This document shows positions 7,122-16,206 of a DNA stretch of 64,000 bases, piece by piece. Position 1 is the stretch's first letter. Every line of letters begins with the position of its first letter. The DNA is taken from contig PLCA01000005.1 in assembly GCA_003134685.1 (NCBI GenBank), positions 186,001 to 250,000 on the forward strand, given 5' to 3'. This DNA comes from Gemmatimonadota bacterium. GTDB lineage: Bacteria > Gemmatimonadota > Gemmatimonadetes > Gemmatimonadales > Gemmatimonadaceae. A model generated the notes under the pieces. The model was not told where the DNA came from. It worked only from the letters and a program-made list of their open reading frames with translations, and did no database searches. The translations under genes and the position numbers were made by a program.

Positions 7122-9074
7122 ATGGACAGGATCCTGGATTCCGCAAAAAAAGCCCAGTGGATAAAGCACACGGCAAAAGTTGTCGCCGTCGCCGCATCTT
7201 CGGGGGCCGCGCTCGTTTCGATCATCACCGCGCTGGTCTCCTACGGCGTCATCGGTCAGGCTGAATCACACCAGTCAATCGGGAATATTGGCGCGGCTTG
7301 GGTCGGGCTTCGGCCGGCCATCGATACTGCTACTGCGTTCGGCGACACGGTTCACTTCGCGGCGACCATCACCGACCGGAATGGGAGCATTCTGGTTGGT
7401 GCGCGCCCGACCTGGACGACCGGTGACCCGAGTGTCGCGACCATTTTGCAGGATGGCTCGGTGATCGCACGTGGGCCGGGCCGGACGATGGTGAGCGTGG
7501 TGGTTGGCAAGTTGGTAGCGCACTCGACCGTGGTGGTGCACCAGCATGTGGCTAATGTGGATGTTGGGCGAGCCTCGGGCGACAGCGTGATCGTTCTGCC
7601 AGAGGGGGCACAGTTGCAGCTTCGCGCTCGCGCCATGGATGCTCGTGGTTATCCGATCGCCGGACTCGAGCCGTCCTGGCACATCGACGATAGCACCATT
7701 GCTGGTCTCGACAGCACCGGGCTGCTGACCGCCCGCTCGGCCGGACGAACGATGATCGGCGCCAGGGTAGAGGGTGTCGCGGATCGAACAAGCGTCTCCG
7801 TGGTTACTCCCGCGTCGGCGATATCACTCGTCGCGGGGATCAATCAGCGAGCGGTTGCCGGAAAGACGCTGCCGCAGGCGTTGGTGGTTCGGGCAACGAA
7901 TCGCCACAATGGGCCCGCGGCAAGCAAGAGGGTCACGTTCCGTCTGGCTGAAGGGGAGGGGTCGGTGGATCCGGCCACTGCCGTTACTGATGCCGATGGA
8001 CGCGCCCGCGTCACCTGGACGCTGGGCGCCGATCCCGGACGGCAAACGCTGTTCGCGACCGTCGAGAACGTAGATAGCGCGCTCGCCATACTTGCCGAGG
8101 CCGATCCGGTCGCGAGCAACACCAGAGTGACGGCGTTGGTGGAGCGTTTGAGCGGCCACGCCGGACAAGAGCTTGCTGATTCGGTGGCTGTCCGTATTAC
8201 TGACTCCACGGGCCGAGCTCTTCAAGACGTGCCGGTTCGCTGGACGCCGATCGACGGAGGATCTGTCGAAGTCGCTTCCGCGCGCACCGACTCGCTCGGG
8301 GTCGCAAGCGCCCGGTGGACGCTCGCGAGAAAGACGGGAACGCAGCGGCTCAGAGCGCAGGTGGGCGTGGGTCCTGGACTGGGGATTCCTCCTGTCACGC
8401 TCAGCGCACTGGCACTCGCTGGCGCCCCCGCCTCCATCGTAGCGTCGGCGGGCGACAATCAACGGGCTCCAGCCGGGGCAGAGCTTCGAAAGGGACTCGT
8501 GTTCAAGGTGCTCGATGAAAATGGGAGCGGTGTGGCCGAAGCGGCGCTGACTCTGTCTCCATCCGGCGGAATTCTGTCCGACACCGTCCTGACAACCGAT
8601 TCACTGGGCGTCGCGAGAGCGCGATGGACCATGGGTCACTCGGCGGGGGACTATTCGCTGGCCGTGCACGTTGACGGAGTGAAGGAGCTCATGAAGGTTG
8701 CCGCTCACGCGACACCCGCGACCGCGGCAAACCTGGCGTTTGACGACGTCCCGAGCGACAAACGGTCGCGCGCTACGGCCAAGGACAAGAGGCTCTATGC
8801 GCTGGTGACCGATGTCTACGGCAATCCGGTGCCTGACGCGAAGGTCAACTTCTCAGTCAAGTCTGGAACCGTGACCCCGGCTCGCGCCATCAGCGACGCC
8901 AAGGGGAGGGCTGCCCTGACCTGGAAGCTTGGCTCGAAGGCGGGGGAGCAGACCCTCAAGGGTGTCGTCAAGGGAACCGACGTGGCCGGAGAATACGTTA
9001 CTCAGGTTGGTCCCCCGGTTGGTACTCGGGAGCCGCTTACCAAGCCGGCTTCTCTGAGGTCGGTAAGCAAGTAA
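7122..9074 (+). CDS. Membrane-anchored protein with Big/Ig-like repeats
   Basis: The product is 650 aa. The N-terminus is basic and leads into a single hydrophobic segment (about residues 18-45, VVAVAASSGAALVSIITALV) without an obvious cleavage site. It probably anchors the protein in the inner membrane with the rest outside. Residues 60-230 hold two Big2-like domains with paired motifs (PTWTTGDPSVATI, then PSWHIDDSTIAGL). At least four Big1/filamin-like repeats follow, each ending in a D-x-x-G-x-A-x-x-x-W-T-L-type motif such as DSLGVASARWTL, DSLGVARARWTM and DAKGRAALTWKL. Such domains form rigid stalks for adhesion or matrix contact. No catalytic domain is visible. Confidence 0.8.
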   Translation: MDRILDSAKKAQWIKHTAKVVAVAASSGAALVSIITALVSYGVIGQAESHQSIGNIGAAWVGLRPAIDTATAFGDTVHFAATITDRNGSILVGARPTWTTGDPSVATILQDGSVIARGPGRTMVSVVVGKLVAHSTVVVHQHVANVDVGRASGDSVIVLPEGAQLQLRARAMDARGYPIAGLEPSWHIDDSTIAGLDSTGLLTARSAGRTMIGARVEGVADRTSVSVVTPASAISLVAGINQRAVAGKTLPQALVVRATNRHNGPAASKRVTFRLAEGEGSVDPATAVTDADGRARVTWTLGADPGRQTLFATVENVDSALAILAEADPVASNTRVTALVERLSGHAGQELADSVAVRITDSTGRALQDVPVRWTPIDGGSVEVASARTDSLGVASARWTLARKTGTQRLRAQVGVGPGLGIPPVTLSALALAGAPASIVASAGDNQRAPAGAELRKGLVFKVLDENGSGVAEAALTLSPSGGILSDTVLTTDSLGVARARWTMGHSAGDYSLAVHVDGVKELMKVAAHATPATAANLAFDDVPSDKRSRATAKDKRLYALVTDVYGNPVPDAKVNFSVKSGTVTPARAISDAKGRAALTWKLGSKAGEQTLKGVVKGTDVAGEYVTQVGPPVGTREPLTKPASLRSVSK

Positions 9075-9307
9075 TCATACGTTTCCAGAGGCTGGATTGG
9101 GCGTCGGACCCAGCATCCGGGATCGTTCGGTGAGCTCTGGGCGATCGACGAGTATTCAATTTAAGTGGTGGAATGTAATTATGGACTGCACATAGGCTTA
9201 TAGATTTGCCTTAACGTAATATCTGATCTGCTGTTTGTACCAATAGTTACACTTTCCCTGTTCAGATAGTCAAATTCTTGTTACGCGCCCAGCTCAGCAA
9301 TAGGGCG
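9075..9307. other. AT-rich intergenic region upstream of the riboswitch
   Basis: The stretch is clearly AT-rich between about 9150 and 9290 compared with neighbouring genes. It should hold the promoter of the riboswitch-controlled gene. A TTACAC box followed by TCAAAT at 17-base spacing is the best candidate but is weak. No gene, terminator or repeat was recognised. Confidence 0.35.
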
Positions 9308-9406
9308 CCTCCGATAACCGGCAAAACCGCCTAAAGGCGGCGACGCAAAGCCCCGAGACTAAAGCGACGCGCAAGCTACGCCACGTCAGTCGAGCTACCG
9401 AAGAGG
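9308..9406 (+). promoter_or_regulatory. Cyclic di-GMP-I (GEMM-I) riboswitch
   Basis: The aptamer hallmarks are all present. These are GGCAAAACC (9320-9328), a P2 hairpin ACCGCC-taaa-GGCGG, the conserved GACGCAAAGCC core (9342-9352), ACTAAAG, and the closing AGTCGAGCTACCG (9388-9400). They match the GEMM-I pattern. The outer stem pairs CCTC (9308-9311) with GAGG (9403-9406). GAGG is also the Shine-Dalgarno of the ATG at 9412. Stabilising the aptamer would therefore be expected to hide the ribosome binding site and lower translation; this direction is an inference. Confidence 0.92.
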
Positions 9407-9411
9407 ACCTG

Positions 9412-10566
9412 ATGACCTATTCTCGCTTCAGATTCAGCCTGGCCGTACCGACCTTCCTCATTCTTACGGCGATCATTCCGCCGACCCCTGCGAGCGCTTT
9501 GCAGCTCTACTCGCTTGGCGGTCGGACGGGCTCGAATGCTGTCGCGAATCACGTTGACTCGCTCCCCACGGTCGCGTCTTCGGGTGGTGCCGCATCGTTG
9601 GCTGCTGCCGCGGCCTCGGACAGCAGCGTCTCGACTGCAGCCGCAAAGATCCTCTTTTCGCCCGCGGGCGAAAAGGGCAGCGGCCTGAGCGGAAAGGTCT
9701 TCGCCCGGTTCGTCATGCCTGAGGACTGGATAGCCCTCGCGTCCATTCCGGGAGCTTCAGTCGCCAGCGCCTCCGTCTCGGCTGCCAGCCCTGGCGCCGA
9801 GACCGTGTTCACCATGCGCTCGTTCGGGCAGAAGGTCCGGCAGTGGCTGAACGGCTACCGGCTCGGATACTGGCCACAGGAGAAGGGCCGCGTGCGATCG
9901 GAAGCCTACAAGAATCCAGACGGCTTCATCGAAGTGACCCCCGACAATGAAGACACGCGGGTGTCCGAGCATTTTCGCCTGAGGGACTTCGTCTCCCACG
10001 ACCAGAAAGATGTCTGGCCGAAGTACGTCGTTTTACGGGAGCCGCTCCTCGACAAGCTCGAGCTCGTAATCGAGGACCTCAACGATCATGGCGTGAACGC
10101 CGAGGGCTTGCGGATTCGCTCGGGGTTCCGGACGCCGGCTCACAACTTCGCCGTCCGCGGCGAGGGAAGCGCCCGCGATAGCCGGCACCAGTTCGGCGAT
10201 GCCGCCGATGTCTACATCGACCAGGAAGGGAACGGGAAGATGTCGGACCTCAATGGCGACGGAAAGGTCAGCTTCGCCGACGTGAAGATGATCCTGGATG
10301 CTGTCGAGCGAGTCGAGGCACGCTATCCCGAGCTCGTCGGAGGCACAGGCCTCTATGCTTACGCAGGTCGCAGTGGTCCATTCGTCCACATCGATGTGCG
10401 CGGTGTTCGCGCCCGTTGGGTTCGCGGCGTGTACAAGGGCCGCTCGCGCCGAGTCGTGAGAAGCCACAAGACCACTCCTAAGATTTCGAAGGCGCTACCG
10501 GCCAGCAACACGGTGGCCAGGAGTGCCTCGACGACCCGCGGAAGGACGTCAGCGACACCGGAGTAA
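9412..10566 (+). CDS. Secreted M15-type peptidase (D-Ala-D-Ala carboxypeptidase-like) with calcium-loop insert
   Basis: The product is 384 aa with a signal peptide ending PASA (about residue 30) and an Ala/Ser-rich low-complexity region to about 130. The catalytic domain spans about 180-350. Zinc and catalytic motifs of the M15 fold are visible: SGFRTPAHN, RHQFGDAADVYID near residue 258 (His and Asp ligands) and HIDVRG near 326 (second His). Between them sits DLNGDGKVSFADV, a dockerin/EF-hand-like calcium loop. The family cleaves D-Ala-containing peptides of peptidoglycan. The C-terminus is basic. It follows the c-di-GMP riboswitch directly, so expression probably changes with the motile/sessile signal. 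Confidence 0.8.
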   Translation: MTYSRFRFSLAVPTFLILTAIIPPTPASALQLYSLGGRTGSNAVANHVDSLPTVASSGGAASLAAAAASDSSVSTAAAKILFSPAGEKGSGLSGKVFARFVMPEDWIALASIPGASVASASVSAASPGAETVFTMRSFGQKVRQWLNGYRLGYWPQEKGRVRSEAYKNPDGFIEVTPDNEDTRVSEHFRLRDFVSHDQKDVWPKYVVLREPLLDKLELVIEDLNDHGVNAEGLRIRSGFRTPAHNFAVRGEGSARDSRHQFGDAADVYIDQEGNGKMSDLNGDGKVSFADVKMILDAVERVEARYPELVGGTGLYAYAGRSGPFVHIDVRGVRARWVRGVYKGRSRRVVRSHKTTPKISKALPASNTVARSASTTRGRTSATPE

Positions 10567-10572
10567 CCGGGC

Positions 10573-13327
10573 CTACCGTCCGATCCAGTACGTCCCCTTG
10601 ATCTGGAAGATGTTCGTTGGCCGATCCCGGAAGAGCGCGGAACGGTCGCGGTTGAAGTTGAAATCGCCAAACTGATCGGACCCCTCGCGCTCCTGCGTCC
10701 AGACGAAATAGAGCGTCGAGCCCGGCCGATACTCCCACCTGAGAACCCCGGTCCCGCGCAACGATCGGAAATTGAAATCCTGATTTCCGAACGTGAAGGG
10801 CGGGGCGATTCCGGGCCCATCGGGATCGATGGTATAGCCGGTTGTCGCACCCGTCTGCGGATCTGTATTGCGGGTCACCGTGCTGCCGTTGTCACGCCCG
10901 AACACGTTCATGTGGCGTGACTTCACCTCGGCGAATTCCTTGAAGCTCGAGAACTTGCCGCTCGCCAGGAACGGCTGCGCAAACATTTCGAGCGTGAGAT
11001 TGGGAGTGAACGTCACGTTCACCCGGGTGTCCATGGAAAGGGTCTTTTGCTGAAGGCGCCCAAATATGTAGCGGGTGCCGGCAAACTCGGGGGACACCGT
11101 CGCATCGCTCACTGCGGTCACGTACTGCTGGGCGGTATTGTCGAGGTCAAGCGACGGTGAAAAGCTCAGCAAAACTCGCGACGACGGCTTGACCGTCACC
11201 GATGGGAAGTAGGCCACCCTTCCGCCCTCCGTATTGTCGACCGGCCGGATGTACTGGACCTGCACGTTGCCGACGACACGGGCGCGCGAATCGGTTCCGA
11301 AATTCGACGAGATCATGTTGTATCCGTAGTGGATCGTAGTCGGACCTCCATGGGTCAGCCGCTCGTCGTAGGTGCTCGGGTGAAGGAGCACGAACGAGCT
11401 GAAATTCATGTAGTTCTTGAACGTGGCCTGCCACCATAGGTGGTAGTCCATATCGTTCCGGTCGCCGTCGTAATTCACCTGCTGTTGTGCACCCAGAATT
11501 GTGTAGATGTTGCGGTACCAGCTGCCTGGCGTGGTCCACTGACGGAAGACGTTGGCGAGCATCCACTTGTAATCCGCTCGGCCGAGCACGCCGAGGTCAT
11601 TCGCCTCGAATCCGGGGCTGCGCCAGTTCTGAGTTGTTTCCCAGAGCCAATTCCCGGTTTCCTTTGCCAGCCGCGAGTAGAAGCCATAGCCGTACAGGTT
11701 TCGACGGTTCGGATCGAACGCGGTCGAAAAAAGTCCGTCGCTCGTTTCCGTGCGCCCGGGCCGCTGGTAGTAGCGCGCGCTCGAGAATTGGGCGCTTCTG
11801 ATTGCCGCCGTGTCACCCCCGATATGGGTGAGCGCAGTCTGGACGTTGAACGAGTACTCCCGGTTTGCCCAATAGTGATCGAGATCCAGCCCGAACGCCT
11901 GGGCATTCGATCTCAGACTCGAGACTTCCTGTGGATTGGTGAAGGAGCGATTGACCATTGTCGTAATGGTGCCGACGCGGGTCATGCCGCCCCGAAAATC
12001 CTTCTTGAGCCGGGCGATGAAGTAGTTGGCGAGCGGCTCGACTTCCTGGGTTTCGTTCTGAGTGCTCCCGATGGGGCGAAAGCGAGCGCTTTCACGGTTA
12101 GTGAGAGCGTCCATGACGCCCACTGTGACCCCTTTGCTCGTGCGGCCCGTAACTTTTCCCGCGCCGAGGATGGTCGTTGCATCCGCGGCATCGCATGAAG
12201 TCGGATTGCCCTGAGAGAAGTCCTGCCAGCTGAGGGGATCGGCCGATGCGCCTCGTATATATCAGGTTGAGGCTGGAAACGTTGCTGCAGAAGAAGCAGC
12301 TGAAGCCGCCGGTCGAGAAGTACTGCGAGTTCGAGACGAAGAACGGTCGCTTCTCCTGAAACGTGGTCTCGAACACCGATAGGTTCACTGACGCGGGATC
12401 GACCTCGACCTGCCCGAAATCGGGATTCACCGTGCCGTCGAGAGTGAGATTGGAGGTGAGATTGACCTTCAGATCACCGCCGGCCCGATAGTTCATTTCG
12501 GCGCTCGAGTGGTAGGGATCACCGACCTGCGGCTTTTCCAGCTTGCTCCGCGTCGTGACGTAGGGGACGAGCTCCATCTGGCGCGGCTGGGAGCTCACCT
12601 TGATGCCTTCGAGGGTCCCGAAGTACGCCGGGCCACCGAACTCATTGCTCCGCCAGAATGCCCACATGTCCTGTTCGTTGCGACGATCTATGGTGCGCCA
12701 GATCTGCATTCCCCAAACCTGTTCCTGAGCACGGGAGAACCGCAGCTGCGAAAGCGGAATTCTGAACTCCGCCGTCCAACCAAGCGAATCGATCCTGGTC
12801 GCTCCCTCCCACACCGGATCATAGGATGCGTCGCCGTTCTGGTGGTCTCCCTTGACGCCGTCCGGATTCAGCTCGAACCAGGTGCGGCTGTTCTTGTCGC
12901 GAAAGGTGTCGAAGACGAAGGAGATCTTGTCAGACGTGAGATTATTGTCGCCGTTCATTACCTGGTCTCGGCGCGCCAGCGCGGAACGCACACCTTTAGC
13001 CCCCAGAGAATCGAACATCCGGGCCCCTATGTAGATCGCGCTCGCATCGTAGAGAATGCGAATCTCGGTCTTCTGGCTGGGAGGCTTGGCTTCGTCCGGA
13101 ACCGCCTGGACCAACTCGGTAATGGGCTTCGCCGCCGCCCACGCGGCGTCGTCGAGCCGCCCGTCAATAACAATCTCGCCCTGTCGAAGGGTCGCTTGCG
13201 CTACTGGGCGGGGGTCAGTCTGGGACCTGGTTGTCTGTTGCGCCGCCGAGGGGGATGGGGAAGCGAAAGTGAAGAGCGCACAAAGAGCCGCGAACCGAAG
13301 AAATGCAGCCGACGGGCGAGCGGGCAT
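10573..13327 (-). pseudogene. DUF5916 protein with N-terminal CBM9-like domain, interrupted by a frameshift
   Basis: Two overlapping reading frames make one protein of roughly 915 residues. ATG 13327 follows AGGAG and opens a signal peptide ending PSAAQQ. Residues 45-230 read as a CBM9-like domain (VIDGRLDDAAWAAAKPI, then ELNPDGVKGDHQNG, IPLSQLRF). The first frame then reaches YTRRIG and loses homology. The other frame takes over at ADPLSWQDFSQGNPTS and continues to WIGR at 10573. The switch is near 12241-12247, where the usual RxPQG-like residues after RRIG also seem lost. This suggests a short deletion, or an assembly error. Family members are likely outer-membrane barrels of unknown substrate. 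Confidence 0.75.
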
Positions 13328-13538
13328 ATGAGAACTCCTACGGGTGAAATTCGCTTCTGCAGGCGGACTCAGGGAGCCAGCCACCACTTGCGCGTTCAAC
13401 CTTAGACCGCGGAAGAGACCAAAAGGTTGGATTCACCGGCGTCGAGCGGGGGGGAGGTGCCACCGCGAGAACGTCCACGCTTGTATTTTGGCACATACGA
13501 AAATCGGCTCGAATCAATTGCGCTACAATTCCAGACCC

Positions 13539-14603
13539 ATGAACCCAACTTTGAAACTTCAGATCATGCTTACTCTTCTCCTCACGGCCAGTGTGAGAGG
13601 GATGGCGCAACAAGCGTCTCCTGCCGCCGAAATCGCGTCCGAGCCGGGGGAAGGGCATCTCCGCAACATTCGGCAGCTGACCGATGGCGGCGAGAACGCC
13701 GAAGCCTACTTCAGCCACGATGGCAAGCGTCTGATCTTTCAGAGCACACGCGATGGAAGAACATGCGACCAGCAGTACTTGATGAACATCGATGGCTCGC
13801 ACGTCCTGCGGGCCTCGAATGGTCTCGGAAAGACGACTTGCGGCTACTTCATGAACGGCGACCGCAGCATTCTGTTCGCATCGAGCTCCGCGCTCGAGAA
13901 GGATTGTCCTCCTCGCCCGGATGCGTCGAAGGGCTACGTCTGGCGTCTCGATCCATTCGACATATACACCGCGCGCGCTGACGGCTCGCGCCTCCGACGC
14001 CTCACCAGGTTCGGCGTATATACCGCCGAGGGAGTGCTCTCGAGCGACGGGAAGAAGCTCGTATTCACGTCACTCAGGGGTGGCGATCTCGACATTTACG
14101 TGATGAACGTCGACGGAACCGGCCTGAAGCAGCTGACGCATGAGCTGGGTTATGACGGAGGGCCGTGGTGGTCTCCGGACGGCAAGCGGATAGTCTATCG
14201 GGCCTACCATCCGCAGACCGCGGCGGAGATTGCCACCTACAAGGACCTGCTCGCGCAGCGATTGGTGCGGCCAAACAAGATGGACTTGTGGATCATGAAT
14301 GCGGACGGAAGCGACAAGCGGCAGATCACGCATCTCGGCGCGGCGAGCTTCGGCCCGTCGTGGACGGCGGACGGGAAGAAGATCATCTTTTCGTCGAATC
14401 ATCACACCGACCCGAAGCTGGGCAACTTCGATCTCTTTCTCATCAATCCGGATGGATCCGGACTGGAGCAGGTGACGACCGCGCCGACCTTCGACGGATT
14501 CCCGATGTTCAGTCCGGATGGCAAGAAGCTGGTCTGGGCATCGAACCGGCACGACACCAACCCGCACGAGACCAACGTTTTCATCGCGGACTGGGTGAAC
14601 TAG
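13539..14603 (+). CDS. Secreted TolB-like beta-propeller (PD40 repeats)
   Basis: The product is 354 aa. ATG 13539 is chosen because it starts a signal peptide ending near RGMAQQ; the frame is open further upstream without a plausible leader. At least five PD40/WD40-like blades follow, marked by repeats such as FSHDGKRLIFQSTRDG, SSDGKKLVFTSLRGGDLDIY, SPDGKRIVYRA, TADGKKIIFSSNH and SPDGKKLVWASNRH, with intervening D-G-S/T motifs. Propellers of this type bind proteins or act as lids of peptidases, but no peptidase domain is attached. Expression is probably independent, as both neighbours differ in strand or function. Confidence 0.8.
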   Translation: MNPTLKLQIMLTLLLTASVRGMAQQASPAAEIASEPGEGHLRNIRQLTDGGENAEAYFSHDGKRLIFQSTRDGRTCDQQYLMNIDGSHVLRASNGLGKTTCGYFMNGDRSILFASSSALEKDCPPRPDASKGYVWRLDPFDIYTARADGSRLRRLTRFGVYTAEGVLSSDGKKLVFTSLRGGDLDIYVMNVDGTGLKQLTHELGYDGGPWWSPDGKRIVYRAYHPQTAAEIATYKDLLAQRLVRPNKMDLWIMNADGSDKRQITHLGAASFGPSWTADGKKIIFSSNHHTDPKLGNFDLFLINPDGSGLEQVTTAPTFDGFPMFSPDGKKLVWASNRHDTNPHETNVFIADWVN

Positions 14604-14803
14604 TCGAGGCCGATGCCGATCTGGGCGAGGTGGTGCTCGAGGTGCGCCACGCAATTGTTCATGAAGTAGTCGTGTGTCGCCGGCTAGTCGCGAGGAAGCG
14701 GTTTCCACGCGAGCTCATCGAGATTGTGGCGTGGCCGGAGGCGAACACGTTCGTCTATAGGGGTGAAGTCCATGAGTCGCGTGTGGATGACGTATTCAGG
14801 CAT
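14600..14803 (-). pseudogene. Possible remnant of a DinB-like metal-binding protein gene
   Basis: On the minus strand a 68-codon frame from ATG 14803 contains one in-frame TAG (14684-14686). It then ends DYFMNNCVAHLEHHLAQIGI before a stop that overlaps the PD40 gene's stop. The HLEHHLAQ segment resembles the C-terminal His cluster of DinB/YfiT-like proteins. The rest of the about 150-residue family is missing. The match is short, so this could be chance. Confidence 0.3.
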
Positions 14804-14929
14804 GTTGACCACCCAAAAAATAAGAGTGGCGCGGGAATTGAGTGTTTCGCCAGCAGATCCTTCTGGCTATCGTGGGGTATCGCTCACGACGCGTCACCAG
14901 AGCTCCCGAGCTCACTTCAGATATTCACG

Positions 14930-15298
14930 ATGAAACGCATCGCTCTTTTAATGGTTTTGCTGATTGGACTCGCCGTGACATCCGCGGCGCGCTCGCAGCA
15001 GGCTACGACCAAGGCCCCACCGGCCAGGTCCGTGACTCGTGCCACTGATTCGGTTTCGTTCAAGCCGTCGCCCGAGCTCCAGAAGTCGCTCGACGATCTG
15101 AGCGCCGCGGTGCAGGCTCTCGCGTCGAGGATCGCGTCCGATCCCCAGATCAAGGCCGCGGCGCTGCACGTTGCTACCGGTGTTGTGACGACGGCGCAGC
15201 AGGTGGTCCGTGAGCAGTCGGTCGTCATCGAAGGCGCGCTCAAGACCGCGGCTGAGCAGATCTCGGCCTCGAATCCGAGCCGGCCCTCGAAGAAGTAG
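14930..15298 (+). CDS. Small secreted helical protein
   Basis: The product is 122 aa. ATG 14930 opens a signal peptide (MKRIALLMVLLIGLAVTSAA, cleavage near ARSQQ). The remainder is a low-complexity Thr/Ala/Pro linker followed by a predicted helical region rich in Ala, Val and Gln (LDDLSAAVQALASRIA and VVTTAQQVVREQSVVIEGAL). This would form a short coiled coil or amphipathic bundle. I do not recognise a family. The frame is open far upstream, but that part overlaps the PD40 gene and is a shadow. Confidence 0.6.
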   Translation: MKRIALLMVLLIGLAVTSAARSQQATTKAPPARSVTRATDSVSFKPSPELQKSLDDLSAAVQALASRIASDPQIKAAALHVATGVVTTAQQVVREQSVVIEGALKTAAEQISASNPSRPSKK

Positions 15299-15359
15299 TT
15301 ACTCGGCTCGCCAATTCGCGCAGTCGCGGCTCGCTGGGCCGCGCGGCTAAATTGGCGCT

Positions 15360-16169
15360 GTGCAGGAAGCCTGGGATCCCAAAGAAATAGCCCGTCACGC
15401 CCTCATCGGGGCTATTCTCGGCACGCTCTGCGCGGTGTCCGCGCACGTTCTGGGTGTGCAACAGCTCCTTCGCCGGCCGGATCTCGTTTTCTACATTCCC
15501 GCGGCGCTCATTGGAGCGGTGCTTGGCCCGACACGCCTCCGGCCACTGCTCTCGATAGCCGCGGGTGTGATTGCGCTTGTCTGCATCGCTGTGGCCTACA
15601 CTCCGCTCGTGTCGGTGGCGTCGCGGCCGCTCATCAGACGCGATTCCATTCCCACCCGTGTCGACGCGATTGCTGTCCTGTCCATGGGGATCACGCCCGA
15701 CGGCATGATGCGGGGCGAGACTCTCGACCGTCTCCTGAGTGGGCTCATGCTCGCGAAGCGGGGGCTCGCGCCGGTGATCCTCATTTCCATGGAGCGTCGA
15801 ACCCTGGGCAATGGCCAGGTATCGGACTCGGCAGATCTCCAGAGCGTGATCGCCCTCGCAGGTGCGGGGACGCCGACCATTCTTGTTGATTCGGTTACCA
15901 CGACGCGCACCGAAGCGCTGAGGATGAGAGCAATCGCGCGCGCCAACGGCTGGAAAACGCTGGCGCTGGTCACCTCGCCGCTGCACACGCGAAGGGCCTG
16001 TGCTACCTTCGAGGCTGTCGGTTTCAAAGTCGTGTGTGTCCCGGCGGCCGTTCGCGGATCCGGCCTGAACCCAGGAAGCAACGCAGAGGACCGGCTGCGC
16101 GCATTTCGATCGTGGCTCTATGAGACGTTCGCCACGGATTCATACCGGAGACGTGGCTGGATACCGTGA
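15360..16169 (+). CDS. YdcF-family (DUF218, ElyC/SanA-like) membrane protein
   Basis: The product is 269 aa starting with GTG 15360. Three hydrophobic segments span about residues 13-30, 42-58 and 62-85 and are followed by a soluble DUF218 domain. Family features are the strand-loop VDAIAVLSMGITPDG, the acidic GETLDRLLSGLMLAKRG, the TTTRTEALRMRAIARANGW motif near residue 182 and VTSPLHTRRACATFEAVG. ElyC and SanA act in envelope integrity and peptidoglycan-precursor lipid metabolism, but substrates of this family are mostly unknown. It overlaps nothing functional and precedes an MFS transporter. Confidence 0.78.
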   Translation: MQEAWDPKEIARHALIGAILGTLCAVSAHVLGVQQLLRRPDLVFYIPAALIGAVLGPTRLRPLLSIAAGVIALVCIAVAYTPLVSVASRPLIRRDSIPTRVDAIAVLSMGITPDGMMRGETLDRLLSGLMLAKRGLAPVILISMERRTLGNGQVSDSADLQSVIALAGAGTPTILVDSVTTTRTEALRMRAIARANGWKTLALVTSPLHTRRACATFEAVGFKVVCVPAAVRGSGLNPGSNAEDRLRAFRSWLYETFATDSYRRRGWIP

Positions 16170-16206
16170 TCCAATTCAACGCCAGAATTCCGAGGAACAA
16201 TTCGCA

